Notes: a model not told the origin generated them from the letters alone. DNA of 64,000 bases from WTHC01 sp965218725 (GCA_965218725.1 CBDCLO010000002.1:558001-622000), one strand, 5' to 3'. Counted from the first letter of the stretch, positions 1 to 9,630 are shown. Translations and numbers: made by a program.

Positions 1-1063
1 CTTTTAATAAATACGGCAAACATATAAGATTTCTAAATGATCCTACACTTATTTTTACTCTGTAAGGCTCTGGTTTATTATTAGAAATTATATACATACC
101 TAGTGAACCTCTTCCTGATTCTACTCTCTGGTAAGTTTCCATATTTCCTCCTTTTGGGTTGGGTTTCAATTTAACTCTAACTGAACCAGATTTAGGCATC
201 TTTTCTAATGCGTTTTTTATAATTCTACAACTCTCAAACATATCTAGCCATGGTATTTTTGATCTTGCATACGAATCACCGCTTTTCAAGATATTTGTTT
301 GAAAGTCTAAATTATCGTATACGTCGTATGGTTCTTTTTTTCGTATATCAAAATCTACCCCACTAGCACGTAATACTGAACCTGTAGTACCTAATCTAAT
401 GGCATCATCTTTTGAAAGTATTCCTGTGTTTATTGTTCTAGATTGTAAAATTGGGTTACTATAAAAAATTGAATCATATTCTTTTATTCGTTTTTCAAAA
501 TAGTTTATTTGTCTAATACACACGTCTTCAAAATTAGCCGGTGTATCATTTCTAACTCCACCAGGAATAAAATATGCATGCGTAACCCTTGCTCCAGTCA
601 ATTTTTCCATCAAGTCTATCAGTATTTCTCTATCACCAGTTGGCCACATAAACATAGTAGAGTGTCCTAAGAAAATGCCATAGATAGCGAGCCAGTATTG
701 TGTATAAATGCACCTATTTAGTTCAGCTGCTATTACTCTTATGTATTTTGCACGTTCAGGTACTTCAATTCCCAGTATATCTTCAACACCTAGACAATAT
801 GGATACAAAATATTACAAGAATCATGTATTACTGGCCTTTCAAGATGTGGAATGTTTGTAATATAGTTTCTATGTTCTGCCATTTTTTCCTCTCCACGAT
901 GAACATAACCAGGATCAGGATCACATGAAACTATATAATCTCCATCAATCTTTACTATTAGTCTCATATGTCCAGATCCTGGATGTTGTGGACCAACATT
1001 TAGTGTAATTATTTTTTCATCATCTATATCCTGTTTATCTTCATGAAATGGTTTAGAGATCAT
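1..1063 (-). CDS. nuoD: NADH dehydrogenase-like complex I subunit D (49 kDa), C-terminus cut by window edge
   Basis: Quinone-module subunit of respiratory complex I. The frame opens with ATG at 1063-1061 and stays open to base 1, giving about 354 residues of an expected 370-400. Visible motifs are GPQHPGSGHMR (about residues 24-34) and the family signature GYVHRGEEK (52-60), followed by an acidic/Asn segment near residue 80. This protein and NuoB form the quinone pocket and the N2 cluster site in the family. The start lies one base after the nuoC stop, so the genes are co-transcribed as nuoA-B-C-D. Archaeal versions lack the NADH-oxidising NuoEFG module, so the electron donor (ferredoxin or another carrier) cannot be read here. 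Confidence 0.95.
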   Translation of the reverse strand, partial: MISKPFHEDKQDIDDEKIITLNVGPQHPGSGHMRLIVKIDGDYIVSCDPDPGYVHRGEEKMAEHRNYITNIPHLERPVIHDSCNILYPYCLGVEDILGIEVPERAKYIRVIAAELNRCIYTQYWLAIYGIFLGHSTMFMWPTGDREILIDLMEKLTGARVTHAYFIPGGVRNDTPANFEDVCIRQINYFEKRIKEYDSIFYSNPILQSRTINTGILSKDDAIRLGTTGSVLRASGVDFDIRKKEPYDVYDNLDFQTNILKSGDSYARSKIPWLDMFESCRIIKNALEKMPKSGSVRVKLKPNPKGGNMETYQRVESGRGSLGMYIISNNKPEPYRVKISVGSFRNLICLPYLLK

Positions 1064-1064
1064 G

Positions 1065-1661
1065 TCACCTTCCTTTTATTTTAAAATCTTTTCTTAGTGG
1101 TGGTATATCTGCCCAATCTTCAGGAAGTAACAGTCTTCTATTATCTGGATGATTTTCAAAATACACCCCTAACATTTCAAAACATTCTCTCTCATGAAAT
1201 TCAACGCTATAAAATATATTTCTAAGACTTGGTAACCTAGTTCTATCAGAACCAGGATTAGGATTATCCTCCCTAATTGCTCTTGTAGACAATGCAAATA
1301 TTTGTTTAGACAGAGAAGACATACTGTAAGAACCGAGATGATAAACTACTTCTATTTCGTTTTGTCCTGGATAATCAACACCGCTAACAGATTCAACATG
1401 ATCAAAATTTATATTTTTATTAAGAAACAATGCAATTTCAACAACGTCCTCTTTTTTTACACTTACTTTAACTCTATTTTTTTTTATAAATAGCACACTT
1501 ATTTTTTGTCCAAATCTATGTAGCAATTGATCAACTATATTCTGTTCAGTAACATACGAATCTATTTTCTTTTCAACAGTTTTATTTTCATTACTTGTTA
1601 CTTCGTTTTTTTTGTATGTAATATTATTTATAAACTCAGTATTATTTTTGGTATGGTCCAT
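1065..1661 (-). CDS. nuoC: Complex I subunit C (30 kDa)
   Basis: Peripheral-arm subunit of complex I that packs against NuoD and NuoB. The protein has 198 residues. Its C-terminal half has the family pattern: DNPNPGSDRTRLPSL, then FHERECFEMLGVYFENHPD and RRLLLPEDW, then the terminal PPLRKDF. The first 40 residues are Lys/Asn-rich, look disordered and match no recognisable part of the family. The gene lies 7 bp after nuoB and 1 bp before nuoD in the same operon. It is not fused to NuoD as in some bacteria. Confidence 0.94.
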   Translation of the reverse strand: MDHTKNNTEFINNITYKKNEVTSNENKTVEKKIDSYVTEQNIVDQLLHRFGQKISVLFIKKNRVKVSVKKEDVVEIALFLNKNINFDHVESVSGVDYPGQNEIEVVYHLGSYSMSSLSKQIFALSTRAIREDNPNPGSDRTRLPSLRNIFYSVEFHERECFEMLGVYFENHPDNRRLLLPEDWADIPPLRKDFKIKGR

Positions 1662-1668
1662 TGCTAAA

Positions 1669-2184
1669 TTACCTAAATTTCATCCTTTTAATCTTCTCTT
1701 GAAGTAGCATACAGCCCTGTATTAGAGTTTCTGGTCTAGGAGGGCATCCAGGAACGTATACATCTACAGGTAGAACTCCGTCTATTCCAGGTAAAACGTT
1801 ATATGAGTCAAAATATAAGCCTCCAGTTATTGCACAAGCACCCATTGCTATGACATATTTTGGTTCTGGCATTTGATCGTATACTAATCTTAATCTAGGT
1901 GCCATTTTTCGTGTTATAGTTCCTTGTACTACAACTAGATCACATTGACGTAGTGAACCAAAAGCTTCTATTATTCCAAATCTTTCAACATCATACCTAG
2001 GACCTGATGCAGCACCAAACTCAACACTACAACATGCCGTTTCTATATGAACTGGCCAAAGTGACCACATTCTACCCCAATTAATAGCATACCCCAAAGG
2101 CTGATCTATTGCCTTTACCAGAATATCACCTAATTTAGTAACAAAAGCATTAACATTCTGTGGTGTAATAAGTTCTTTTAGCAA
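1669..2184 (-). CDS. nuoB: Complex I subunit B (20 kDa, cluster N2)
   Basis: Carries the terminal [4Fe-4S] cluster N2 that hands electrons to quinone. The protein has 171 residues, normal for the family. The four ligands are visible: adjacent Cys51 and Cys52 (ETACCSVEFG), Cys117 (MGACAITGG) and Cys147 (VPGCPPRPE). It sits between nuoA and nuoC in the usual order, 40 bp downstream of nuoA. Confidence 0.96.
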   Translation of the reverse strand: MLKELITPQNVNAFVTKLGDILVKAIDQPLGYAINWGRMWSLWPVHIETACCSVEFGAASGPRYDVERFGIIEAFGSLRQCDLVVVQGTITRKMAPRLRLVYDQMPEPKYVIAMGACAITGGLYFDSYNVLPGIDGVLPVDVYVPGCPPRPETLIQGCMLLQEKIKRMKFR

Positions 2185-2224
2185 ATTTATTTCTCATTAC
2201 TATATGCTGTAATACTATAAAAAA

Positions 2225-2599
2225 TTACCATATGTTACGCATTTTTGATTGATAAAGTGAATATGCCATAGCCATAAACATTATACCTAAAAATACCATT
2301 ATTGGAAGTGTTAATATTCGTTCTAAATTTAGAACTGCACTTCCCCAAGCATATAAAAAAATAGCCATCACATCAAATACCACAAACATAAGAATGTATG
2401 AATAATATTGCATCATAAAGTGTGTTCGTCCTTCACCTTTTGGTACTTGACCACATTCCATGGGAAGGAATTTTACAGGATTATTTCTTTTTTTTGGTGA
2501 TATCATTTTAGATAATAAAAAAGCTGGTGCAGTGGCAATGACTGCAAATCCAAACATCATTAAAACATGATTATAATCCCCAACTAGTTCTCCTACCAA
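2225..2599 (-). CDS. nuoA: Complex I subunit A (membrane)
   Basis: Small membrane subunit of complex I. It has 124 residues with three predicted hydrophobic helices (about residues 10-30, 65-85 and 95-115) and the conserved loop with MECGQVPKGEGR before a QYYSY segment. The only usable start is TTG at 2599, because an in-frame TAG lies just upstream. A TATA-like run (top-strand positions 2618-2629) sits about 25 bp before this TTG, which fits a leaderless transcript. It is the first gene of the visible nuo operon. Confidence 0.92.
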   Translation of the reverse strand: MVGELVGDYNHVLMMFGFAVIATAPAFLLSKMISPKKRNNPVKFLPMECGQVPKGEGRTHFMMQYYSYILMFVVFDVMAIFLYAWGSAVLNLERILTLPIMVFLGIMFMAMAYSLYQSKMRNIW

Positions 2600-2697
2600 T
2601 GCCAGCTAATCAACTAATAAATTATATAAAAATCTATTTACAATAATTTCATAATTTCTAATTATCAATATATATATAATCATATTTTATTATGTGT

Positions 2698-3171
2698 ATG
2701 GCTTTAGATGTTGGTGACATAGCACCAAAATTTGAACTTGTTGATACAGAATTAAAGATAAGAACAAACTACGAATTCAAAGGAAAAAAGATTATGCTGG
2801 TATTTTTTGTAGCTGCACATTCACCTGTATGTAAAAAAGAAATATGTAAATTTCAAGAATCATTGGAACAAATATCAAATCTTGGAGTACAGATAATTGC
2901 AATAAGTAATGATGGTCCATTTGCAAATAAAGCATTTGCAGAAAAATATAACATAAAATTTCCAATTCTGGGTGATTATAACAGCAAAACTATAAAAGAA
3001 TACGATGTGGTAATGCGTGATCTTTTGCATATCAAGGATTATAATGCAGCAAAACGCTCTATTTTTATAATTGATGAAAATGGAATAATTACATATAAAT
3101 GGGTCACAGAAAATCCTTTGATCGAACCTGACTATCAGATAATAAAAAAATTTTTAGAAAAACAAGGCTGA
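2698..3171 (+). CDS. Peroxiredoxin (AhpC/TSA, thioredoxin fold)
   Basis: Thiol peroxidase reducing H2O2 or organic peroxides. The protein begins MALDVGDIAPKFEL, as in the BCP/AhpE-like group. The peroxidatic Cys is in HSPVCKKEIC (about residue 45), with a second Cys five residues on that could be the resolving one. The usual Thr two residues before the Pro-x-Cys core is Ser here, a tolerated change. The start is chosen at 2698 rather than the ATG six bases upstream because a TATATATA box at 2669-2676 is about 25 bp away. It stands alone, divergent from nuoA. Confidence 0.88.
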   Translation: MALDVGDIAPKFELVDTELKIRTNYEFKGKKIMLVFFVAAHSPVCKKEICKFQESLEQISNLGVQIIAISNDGPFANKAFAEKYNIKFPILGDYNSKTIKEYDVVMRDLLHIKDYNAAKRSIFIIDENGIITYKWVTENPLIEPDYQIIKKFLEKQG

Positions 3172-3180
3172 TTCATTATT

Positions 3181-3693
3181 TTATTCTATTTCAGCAATTA
3201 CATAATTTTTAGCTACAGAAAACCCTTTTTGTATTTTAATATTTTTTATAATGCCATCTTTATGTGATCTAACAGAAACTTGCATTTTCATAGATTCTAA
3301 AATACACACTGTATCACCTTTCTTTATTTTATCACCTTCTTTTGTATTAATAGATACCACTTTACCTGGTATTTGACTTATCAAATTAGTTTGCATACTA
3401 GCTGGAGATAAATCACCAGAATTTTTGTATACAATATTATTTAGATTATTATGCATGTTTAATGTAATAGGAATTCCATCAACAACAATTTTCATTTTTG
3501 CAGTTGAATTTTCAATGTATTTTATATTATGGTACTCTTGATCTAAGAGAAACTCAATACCGTTACTAGATATACTAAGTACGACAACACTTTTTTTTGT
3601 GTTATTAATTTTTATTAAATATTCTACATTTGATATATTTTTAATAATACCAGCTTCCGATATGCCTTTAATATCTTCTATTTTATATTTCAA
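3181..3693 (-). CDS. accB: Biotin carboxyl carrier protein of acetyl/propionyl-CoA carboxylase
   Basis: Carrier subunit that moves carboxy-biotin between the carboxylase and transferase. The last 70 residues form the biotinyl domain with ESMKM around the biotinylated Lys136; the common bacterial form is EAMKM. The N-terminal 90 residues are a beta-rich linker domain, so the gene is 170 residues against 70-160 in bacteria. It is third in the operon pccB-accC-accB, 8 bp after accC. In thaumarchaea this enzyme carboxylates both acetyl-CoA and propionyl-CoA in the HP/HB cycle. Confidence 0.92.
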   Translation of the reverse strand: MKYKIEDIKGISEAGIIKNISNVEYLIKINNTKKSVVVLSISSNGIEFLLDQEYHNIKYIENSTAKMKIVVDGIPITLNMHNNLNNIVYKNSGDLSPASMQTNLISQIPGKVVSINTKEGDKIKKGDTVCILESMKMQVSVRSHKDGIIKNIKIQKGFSVAKNYVIAEIE

Positions 3694-3701
3694 TGTACCT
3701 A

Positions 3702-5186
3702 TTATAGCTTATTTTTCCAATTAATGTTTCTATTATAGACATGCCCTAGTTTATTTTTATAATATATATTGTACAACATAGCTGCAGCTAACGCAGCATT
3801 CTGTTTTTCAGCTATTTCTTTTTTCATGTCTTCTTGCAGTTTATCAAGAATGTTGAATCTATCTAGAAAGTTAGTTGATAAATTACCACCAATGAATTCT
3901 TTTGTATTAATTATGGTCTTATAAAGTGGTATTGATGTTTCTATTCCTTGAATATAAAAATCAGATAACGCAGCATGCATCCTAGCTCTTGCTTCTTCAA
4001 AATTCTGTCCCCATGTATTGAGTTTTGCAATCAATGAATCATATAATGATGATACTGTACATCCAGGATATAGATATGTGTCTATACGAACTCCAGTACC
4101 AAATGGCATTGTAACATCTGTAATAAATCCCGTAGATGGTGCAAAATCTAAAAACGTATTTTCTGCATTGATTCTGCATTCTATTGCACATCCATTAATT
4201 GCTAAATCTTTTTGTTTAAATGGTATTGTTTCTCCATTAGCTATACTGATCTGCAATTTAACAAGATCTAATCCAGATACTAGTTCAGTAACTGGGTGTT
4301 CCACTTGTAGTCGTGCATTAATTTCAATAAAATAAAATGTCCCATCATCAAGTCTAAGAAATTCAACAGTTCCAAGATTATCATACCCTACTGCTTCAAT
4401 TGCAGTTATTGCTAGTTGTCCTATTTTGTTTCTAATATCATGATCTACTACAGGAGACGGAGACATTTCTATCAATTTTTGATGACGTCTCTGAATAGAA
4501 CATTCTCTTTCAAATATATGCACAGTATTGTTATGTTTATCACTAGCTACTTGAAATTCTATATGTCGTGTTTTTGGCAAAAACTTTTCTACAAGCAATG
4601 CAGATTTTCCAAATGCACTAATTGATTCTCTCGTAGCAATTTCAAATGCGCTACGTAGTTCATTATCATTGTTTACTAGTCTTATTCCTCTTCCACCTCC
4701 ACCATAAACAGATTTTAATAAAACTGGATATCCAATATCACCTGCTATATTTATAGCATCATCTATATCATTAGCTAAATCAAAGCTTCCTGGAATAATA
4801 GGCACATCAACACTTTTCATTATCTCCTTACATTTCATCTTATCTCCACATAATCTCATTGATTTTGAAGATGGTCCGATAAAAGTAATATTATTTTTTT
4901 CACAAAGTTCTACAAAATCATGATTTTCTGATAAAAATCCGTATCCAGGATGTATTGCATCAGATCCAGTTGATAATGCTATTTCAATTATTTTTTTTTG
5001 ATTCAGATAGCTTTTTGACGGAATGCCGTCACCAACATAATATGATTCAGTAGATTTTTTTACATGTAATGAATTATAGTCTTCATTTGAATATATGCTA
5101 ACAGACTTGATATTTAATGTCCTACATGTTCGTATTATACGAAGTGCTATTTCCCCTCTATTTGCAATGAGAATTTTTTTTATCAT
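3702..5186 (-). CDS. accC: Biotin carboxylase subunit of acetyl/propionyl-CoA carboxylase
   Basis: Uses ATP and bicarbonate to carboxylate biotin on the carrier protein. All standard parts are present in 494 residues: N-terminal KKILIANRGEIALRI, the ATP-grasp glycine loop YGGGGRGIRL, ECSIQRRHQKLIE, and the catalytic EINARLQVEHPVTE. It starts 2 bp after the pccB stop. About 35 residues beyond the usual end (Ala-rich, then Lys/Asn-rich) may contact the other subunits. Together with accB and pccB it gives the two CO2-fixing steps of the HP/HB cycle. Confidence 0.95.
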   Translation of the reverse strand: MIKKILIANRGEIALRIIRTCRTLNIKSVSIYSNEDYNSLHVKKSTESYYVGDGIPSKSYLNQKKIIEIALSTGSDAIHPGYGFLSENHDFVELCEKNNITFIGPSSKSMRLCGDKMKCKEIMKSVDVPIIPGSFDLANDIDDAINIAGDIGYPVLLKSVYGGGGRGIRLVNNDNELRSAFEIATRESISAFGKSALLVEKFLPKTRHIEFQVASDKHNNTVHIFERECSIQRRHQKLIEMSPSPVVDHDIRNKIGQLAITAIEAVGYDNLGTVEFLRLDDGTFYFIEINARLQVEHPVTELVSGLDLVKLQISIANGETIPFKQKDLAINGCAIECRINAENTFLDFAPSTGFITDVTMPFGTGVRIDTYLYPGCTVSSLYDSLIAKLNTWGQNFEEARARMHAALSDFYIQGIETSIPLYKTIINTKEFIGGNLSTNFLDRFNILDKLQEDMKKEIAEKQNAALAAAMLYNIYYKNKLGHVYNRNINWKNKL

Positions 5187-5188
5187 TT

Positions 5189-6742
5189 TTATAAATTTAT
5201 ATTACCATGTTTACGTGGAAGTTGTTTATCTCTCTTATTTATAAGTAATTCTAACGCTTGTATTAGCATAGGACGTGTTTCAGCTGGATTAATAATTGTA
5301 TCAATTTTTCCATAAGAACTAGCTACGTATGGGTTAGAGAACTTTTTTGTAAAGATATCTATAAGTTGTTTCTTTAACTCATCTGGATTTTTAGAATTAC
5401 TAAGATCTTTTTTATTGATTATTCGTACTGCAGCTTCTGATCCAAGCACTGCTATTCTTGCAGTAGGCCATGCATAATTTATATCTGTTCTAAGATTCTT
5501 GCTGCCCATTGCTATATAAGCACCTCCATACGCTTTTCCTATGACCAGTGTTATTTTTGGTATAGTTGCTTCACAATATGCATACAGTAACTTACTTCCA
5601 TGTCGTATTATTCCACTATGTTCTTGATTAGTACCTGGTAAATATCCTGGTGTATCAACTAGTGTTACTATAGGTATGTTATAACAATCACAAAATCGTA
5701 TAAATCGTGCAGCTTTATTTGATGAATCAATATCTAATGCACCTGCAAGGTTAACAGGTTGGTTTGCAATAAAACCTATAGATCTACCATTAAGTCTACT
5801 AAAACCTACTATTATATTTGGCGCAAATAGTTTATGAATTTCAAAAAACTCATGATTATCAGATACCGAAAAAATAATTTTTTTCATGTCATATGGCTGT
5901 AACTGGTTCTCAGGTACAATATCTATTAAGCTATTGTCTATTCTGTTTGGATCATCATCATTATGTATCACTGGTGGATCTTCTGTATTATTTTGAGGTA
6001 TAAATGAAAGTAGTTTTTTTATATAATCCATACATTCAAATTCATTTTGTGCCACAAAATGTGAAACTCCACTTTTTGTTCCGTGAGTCATGGCACCACC
6101 TAATTCATCAGATGATACATCTTCTCCAAGCGTGGTTTTTACCACATCTGGACCTGTTACAAACATAGTCGCTACTTTATCAACCATTATTACAAAATCT
6201 GTCATTGCAGGAGAGTATACAGCCCCTCCAGCAGATGGACCTATACTGGCAGTTATTTGTGGAATAATACCTGACGCCAACTCATTATGATAAAATATAT
6301 CAGCAAATCCGTCCAGACTTAATACACCTTCTTGTATTCGTGCTCCACCAGAATCAATAATTCCAATTATTGGACAGCCTGTACGTATTGCATGATCCAT
6401 TAACTTTGTTATTTTTTTAGCACCTATATCGCTTAACGTACCACCTAGTACAGTAAAATCATATGCAAAAACAAAAACTTGCCTACAATTTATTTTTCCA
6501 TAACCTGTTATAACACCATCACCAAAAAACATCTTTTTTTGCATATCAAGTTCATGGTAATGATGTGTTGCTAATGCATCTATTTCAACAAAACTTCCCT
6601 CATCTAACAATATGTCTACCCTTTCTTTTGCAGTTAATTTTCCTTTTTCATGTTGCGCTAATATTCTATCATCACCACCGCCTCTACTAGCTAGCTCGTT
6701 CTTTTGTTCTAATTCATCTATTTTATCATAGTGTGATGTCAT
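5189..6742 (-). CDS. pccB: Carboxyltransferase subunit of acetyl/propionyl-CoA carboxylase
   Basis: Transfers carboxyl from biotin to acetyl-CoA or propionyl-CoA. The 517 residues cover the complete two-domain crotonase-type carboxyltransferase, with oxyanion segments SGGARIQEGV and ASIGPSAGGAVY in the N-half and VDTPGYLPGTNQE plus KAYGGAYIAMGS in the C-half. The N-terminus contains the usual GGGDDRILAQHEKGKLTAKER. It is first gene of the carboxylase operon. Substrate preference cannot be read by eye, but thaumarchaea are known to use one carboxylase for both acyl-CoAs. Confidence 0.95.
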   Translation of the reverse strand: MTSHYDKIDELEQKNELASRGGGDDRILAQHEKGKLTAKERVDILLDEGSFVEIDALATHHYHELDMQKKMFFGDGVITGYGKINCRQVFVFAYDFTVLGGTLSDIGAKKITKLMDHAIRTGCPIIGIIDSGGARIQEGVLSLDGFADIFYHNELASGIIPQITASIGPSAGGAVYSPAMTDFVIMVDKVATMFVTGPDVVKTTLGEDVSSDELGGAMTHGTKSGVSHFVAQNEFECMDYIKKLLSFIPQNNTEDPPVIHNDDDPNRIDNSLIDIVPENQLQPYDMKKIIFSVSDNHEFFEIHKLFAPNIIVGFSRLNGRSIGFIANQPVNLAGALDIDSSNKAARFIRFCDCYNIPIVTLVDTPGYLPGTNQEHSGIIRHGSKLLYAYCEATIPKITLVIGKAYGGAYIAMGSKNLRTDINYAWPTARIAVLGSEAAVRIINKKDLSNSKNPDELKKQLIDIFTKKFSNPYVASSYGKIDTIINPAETRPMLIQALELLINKRDKQLPRKHGNINL

Positions 6743-6782
6743 ATGTAATAACCATCAAGCATGTATTAATTTAGTCATATTT

Positions 6783-7058
6783 TTATTTTCTAAGCTTATC
6801 ACGTCCATGTTTAGCAGTTCGAAAAACATTCATACCAATATAGTAGTTTTCATATAGACAATGAAGTGTTTTTAGATCTTCCTTTATAGCATTAATTTCA
6901 CTTGACATTGATACATTATTATTTAAATGGTTTAATTTTTTCTTTTTTTCATTTATTAGATTATTTATTCCTACTTCATAATTTGAGACGCCACCAAATT
7001 CAGGACTTAAAATATGGTTTGGTTCATAATTTGGAGTTTGATACATTATTTTATTCAA
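6783..7058 (-). CDS. Small hypothetical protein, helical
   Basis: 91 residues that I do not recognise. The middle (residues 25-70) is Lys/Asn/Leu-rich and likely helical or coiled coil. The N-terminus has MYQTPNYEPNHILSPEFGG and the C-terminus ends basic (FRTAKHGRDKLRK), suggesting nucleic-acid or protein contact. It lies 40 bp upstream of pccB on the same strand and 63 bp downstream of a zinc-finger gene, so it could be read with either. No signal peptide or membrane segment. Confidence 0.55.
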   Translation of the reverse strand: MNKIMYQTPNYEPNHILSPEFGGVSNYEVGINNLINEKKKKLNHLNNNVSMSSEINAIKEDLKTLHCLYENYYIGMNVFRTAKHGRDKLRK

Positions 7059-7121
7059 ACCATGACTGATTTATAATTATATTGTTTGTATTTAATTTTT
7101 TACGTACTATATTTTTAATAA

Positions 7122-7418
7122 CTAAATTTTTATATTTCTCAAGGAATTTCTATAAGCAGAGAACTGATCATTAATTATATTGCATTTTTTACAAATACAT
7201 AGTGTTATAGATGTATTGTCACAGTATGCATTAAATTCACATTGTGCACAAACAACTAAATCTCCACAAATAGTGCAACTTATTTTGTTTATATACATGC
7301 ATTTTTCGTGTTTTATACCAATATCCTTTGACCATAACCCAATATCACCTTTTTTTATTATTTTATTACAAACTACACAACTACCAGAAAATTTTATTGT
7401 GATTTTATTCCAGTTCAT
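7122..7418 (-). CDS. Small Cys-rich zinc-finger protein
   Basis: 98 residues with many Cys in CxxC pairs: CVVC near residue 15, KHEKC, then CTIC, CAQC, and CICKKC near residue 80. This spacing suggests two or three zinc sites. The N-terminal unit (GSCVVCNKIIKKGD...KHEKC) resembles a PARP-type or treble-clef finger for nucleic acids; this is inference. It follows the RFC large-subunit gene by 6 bp and is probably co-transcribed, so a role linked to DNA replication or repair is possible but unproven. Confidence 0.65.
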   Translation of the reverse strand: MNWNKITIKFSGSCVVCNKIIKKGDIGLWSKDIGIKHEKCMYINKISCTICGDLVVCAQCEFNAYCDNTSITLCICKKCNIINDQFSAYRNSLRNIKI

Positions 7419-7424
7419 AACTGT

Positions 7425-8549
7425 TCATATAAGACCCGCACTATCATGCAACATATTTTTATTTTGTATATGTAACATGTATGGAAGATAAAATGTTGCA
7501 AAAGTACTTTTAGAAACATGAAAATTCATTGCTGAGTTATATAGTATTTTTCTAACAATATTACCATCATATAGTATTTTATTAAGCAATTTCCACGATA
7601 TACTAAATTTAGAATATTTTATTGATAAATTAGAATGATATAACTCCATAATTATTGGGTTAAGATATTTAAGTAGGGTCCACGACTGTGTTTTTATTAT
7701 TTTAGCATATAACATATCAGCTTTTGATAGTGATTGTAACATTTTTGTTAATATTGTTAATGGAATATTATTTGCCATTACAGTAGAATAAAATGCATTA
7801 ATAACTGTATAAGGATCTACTCTCATCGAATATAATATAGTACGAGCTTTATCTATTGAACATGCATTAAAAAAATTTGTAACACAGATCTCTATGTTTT
7901 TATTTATTAGTGATTTTTCTTGTATTGGTTTAAATCCTGTAGCAATTACTTGTAGAGAATTTAACATGGATCTTATATCACTTTTTGAGTCTATTACTAA
8001 TTTGTACAGCTGATCATATTTAATTTTAATATTTTCTAATTTTAATATATTTCTTATATATAATAATAAAAGTCTAGGAGGTACTGGATGAAAATAAACT
8101 GTTTTTGTGACTTTTTTTATATTCATAATCTTATCTGTATAATCTGAATTGGCTGCTAAGATTATCGGTATTACAGGTTCTTTTAAGATTTTTATAAGCA
8201 TTTCAACTCCACCATAATCATGTCGTCCATGTATACCATCTACTTCATCAATAAATACAATCACATTTCCAAATAGACCAAAATTATTTGTGATTGGATT
8301 TAGAACATCGTATAGTTGTTGTTTATTTCTGACATCACTTGCATTAAGACAAATTATGTCGTACATAAATTTTTTTGCTATTATATTTACAATGGTAGTT
8401 TTTCCAATTCCTGGTTGTCCTAATAAAAGAAGTGGTTTTGTTCCTTTTTTCCAATTCTGAATCCAATTAACTATGTAAAATCTTGTTGATTCATTTCCTA
8501 TCATATCTATTATATTTAGAGGTTTATATTTTTCTGACCAAATCAACAC
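7425..8549 (-). CDS. rfcL: Replication factor C large subunit (clamp loader)
   Basis: AAA+ subunit of the clamp loader that opens PCNA on primed DNA. The Walker A motif is GQPGIGKT (44-51), Walker B is FIDEVDG (about 99-105), and sensor 1 is in ILAANSDY. At 374 residues it is shorter than the 400-480 usual in archaea, and the acidic/basic C-terminal tail with a PIP box is not visible. The start is GTG at 8549, within the end of the upstream gene (26-bp overlap). The partner small subunit is at 23983. Calling it RFC-L rests on WSEKYKP at the N-terminus and on a second, more canonical RFC-S in the window. Confidence 0.88.
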   Translation of the reverse strand: MLIWSEKYKPLNIIDMIGNESTRFYIVNWIQNWKKGTKPLLLLGQPGIGKTTIVNIIAKKFMYDIICLNASDVRNKQQLYDVLNPITNNFGLFGNVIVFIDEVDGIHGRHDYGGVEMLIKILKEPVIPIILAANSDYTDKIMNIKKVTKTVYFHPVPPRLLLLYIRNILKLENIKIKYDQLYKLVIDSKSDIRSMLNSLQVIATGFKPIQEKSLINKNIEICVTNFFNACSIDKARTILYSMRVDPYTVINAFYSTVMANNIPLTILTKMLQSLSKADMLYAKIIKTQSWTLLKYLNPIIMELYHSNLSIKYSKFSISWKLLNKILYDGNIVRKILYNSAMNFHVSKSTFATFYLPYMLHIQNKNMLHDSAGLI

Positions 8550-9630
8550 AATTCACAGAACTCAGTATTTGTCTATGCCAGAAATGGTTATAATGCCGTA
8601 CAGTAAGAAAAAGAAAATTTAAAAAATCTTTATGAGAAAAATCATCAGGTAAAGTTTCAAGTGCTGCCTTAGCTTCACAAGAGTATAACTCACTTTTTTT
8701 AATAGTTAGATCAAAACTTTTTTTTGTATCATTTGTTAGTAAATAATAATACAAAGGCCAAGATGGATTTTTAATAGATCTGTTTTTTATTGTGTCTTCT
8801 ATTTCGTTTCCACATCCAACACATTCTGCTGCTTTTGCCATACCTAAATAAAATATCTCACCCAATGGTTTTCTGCATAATGCCATGTTTTTTCCTGCAG
8901 TTCCCATAACAGCACGATATTTTTTATAACAAAAATTCATTTTACATTCACTTATACACCCTTGTTTTGATTTCAATAAACGATCCATCTCTTGTCCGCG
9001 CATTGCTTCTTTAAATCCTTTTTCAAATTCACTAAGAATTTTTTCACCGCACTTGGATATTTTATCAATGGCAAGATCTAGGATATATGGACTCATAAGT
9101 TTATAATCATTTAGATATTGTAAGTCTTCATCTTTGTCTATTATTCTATCTATTGGTTCACTAAGATCAATTGCGATTATATGCCCATAAACTATATTCT
9201 CTCGTAATTTTTGATCACTATCTCCATAAAAATTAGATGCAGCATCATACAGAGCATTAAAAACAGGCATTGTCATTTTTACAAAATTAGAATTAAGTAT
9301 GCGTGAAACACGGTCATATAAAACATCAAACTTTTCTAATTTTGTTTTTGTTTTATTCAATAGCTGTTGTTCCAATATGAATTCAGAGCCTATCTTATCA
9401 CCAAATTTTTGTTGTGTCCGATTTGGTTCCATGTCATTTTTAATTTTTTTTAATAGGTCATTGGTAAATTTACTAATAAAATTTGGAAATTCTCTTTGTA
9501 TCTCATTTTGATACTTACTAAATTGCTTATATCCTTTTGTTCTAAATAATTTTTGCATTATAATTTTTTTACCTGGTCTAGTACATATCAATGATAATTT
9601 ACTAAATACATTATTGTCTTTACTTATCAT
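8524..9630 (-). CDS. Conserved-looking hypothetical protein with Cys cluster, upstream of rfcL
   Basis: 368 residues, soluble and mainly helical; no family recognised. The notable part is six Cys in residues 225-273: Cys225, 229, 234, 252, and a CVGC pair at 270-273 after a LGMAKAAE helix. This could bind zinc or an Fe-S cluster, but no known signature fits. The 3' end overlaps rfcL by 26 bp, which implies co-transcription. Starts from ATG at 9630, divergent from the phosphatase gene. A replication-linked role is only a neighbourhood inference. Confidence 0.7.
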   Translation of the reverse strand: MISKDNNVFSKLSLICTRPGKKIIMQKLFRTKGYKQFSKYQNEIQREFPNFISKFTNDLLKKIKNDMEPNRTQQKFGDKIGSEFILEQQLLNKTKTKLEKFDVLYDRVSRILNSNFVKMTMPVFNALYDAASNFYGDSDQKLRENIVYGHIIAIDLSEPIDRIIDKDEDLQYLNDYKLMSPYILDLAIDKISKCGEKILSEFEKGFKEAMRGQEMDRLLKSKQGCISECKMNFCYKKYRAVMGTAGKNMALCRKPLGEIFYLGMAKAAECVGCGNEIEDTIKNRSIKNPSWPLYYYLLTNDTKKSFDLTIKKSELYSCEAKAALETLPDDFSHKDFLNFLFLTVRHYNHFWHRQILSSVNCVDLVRKI

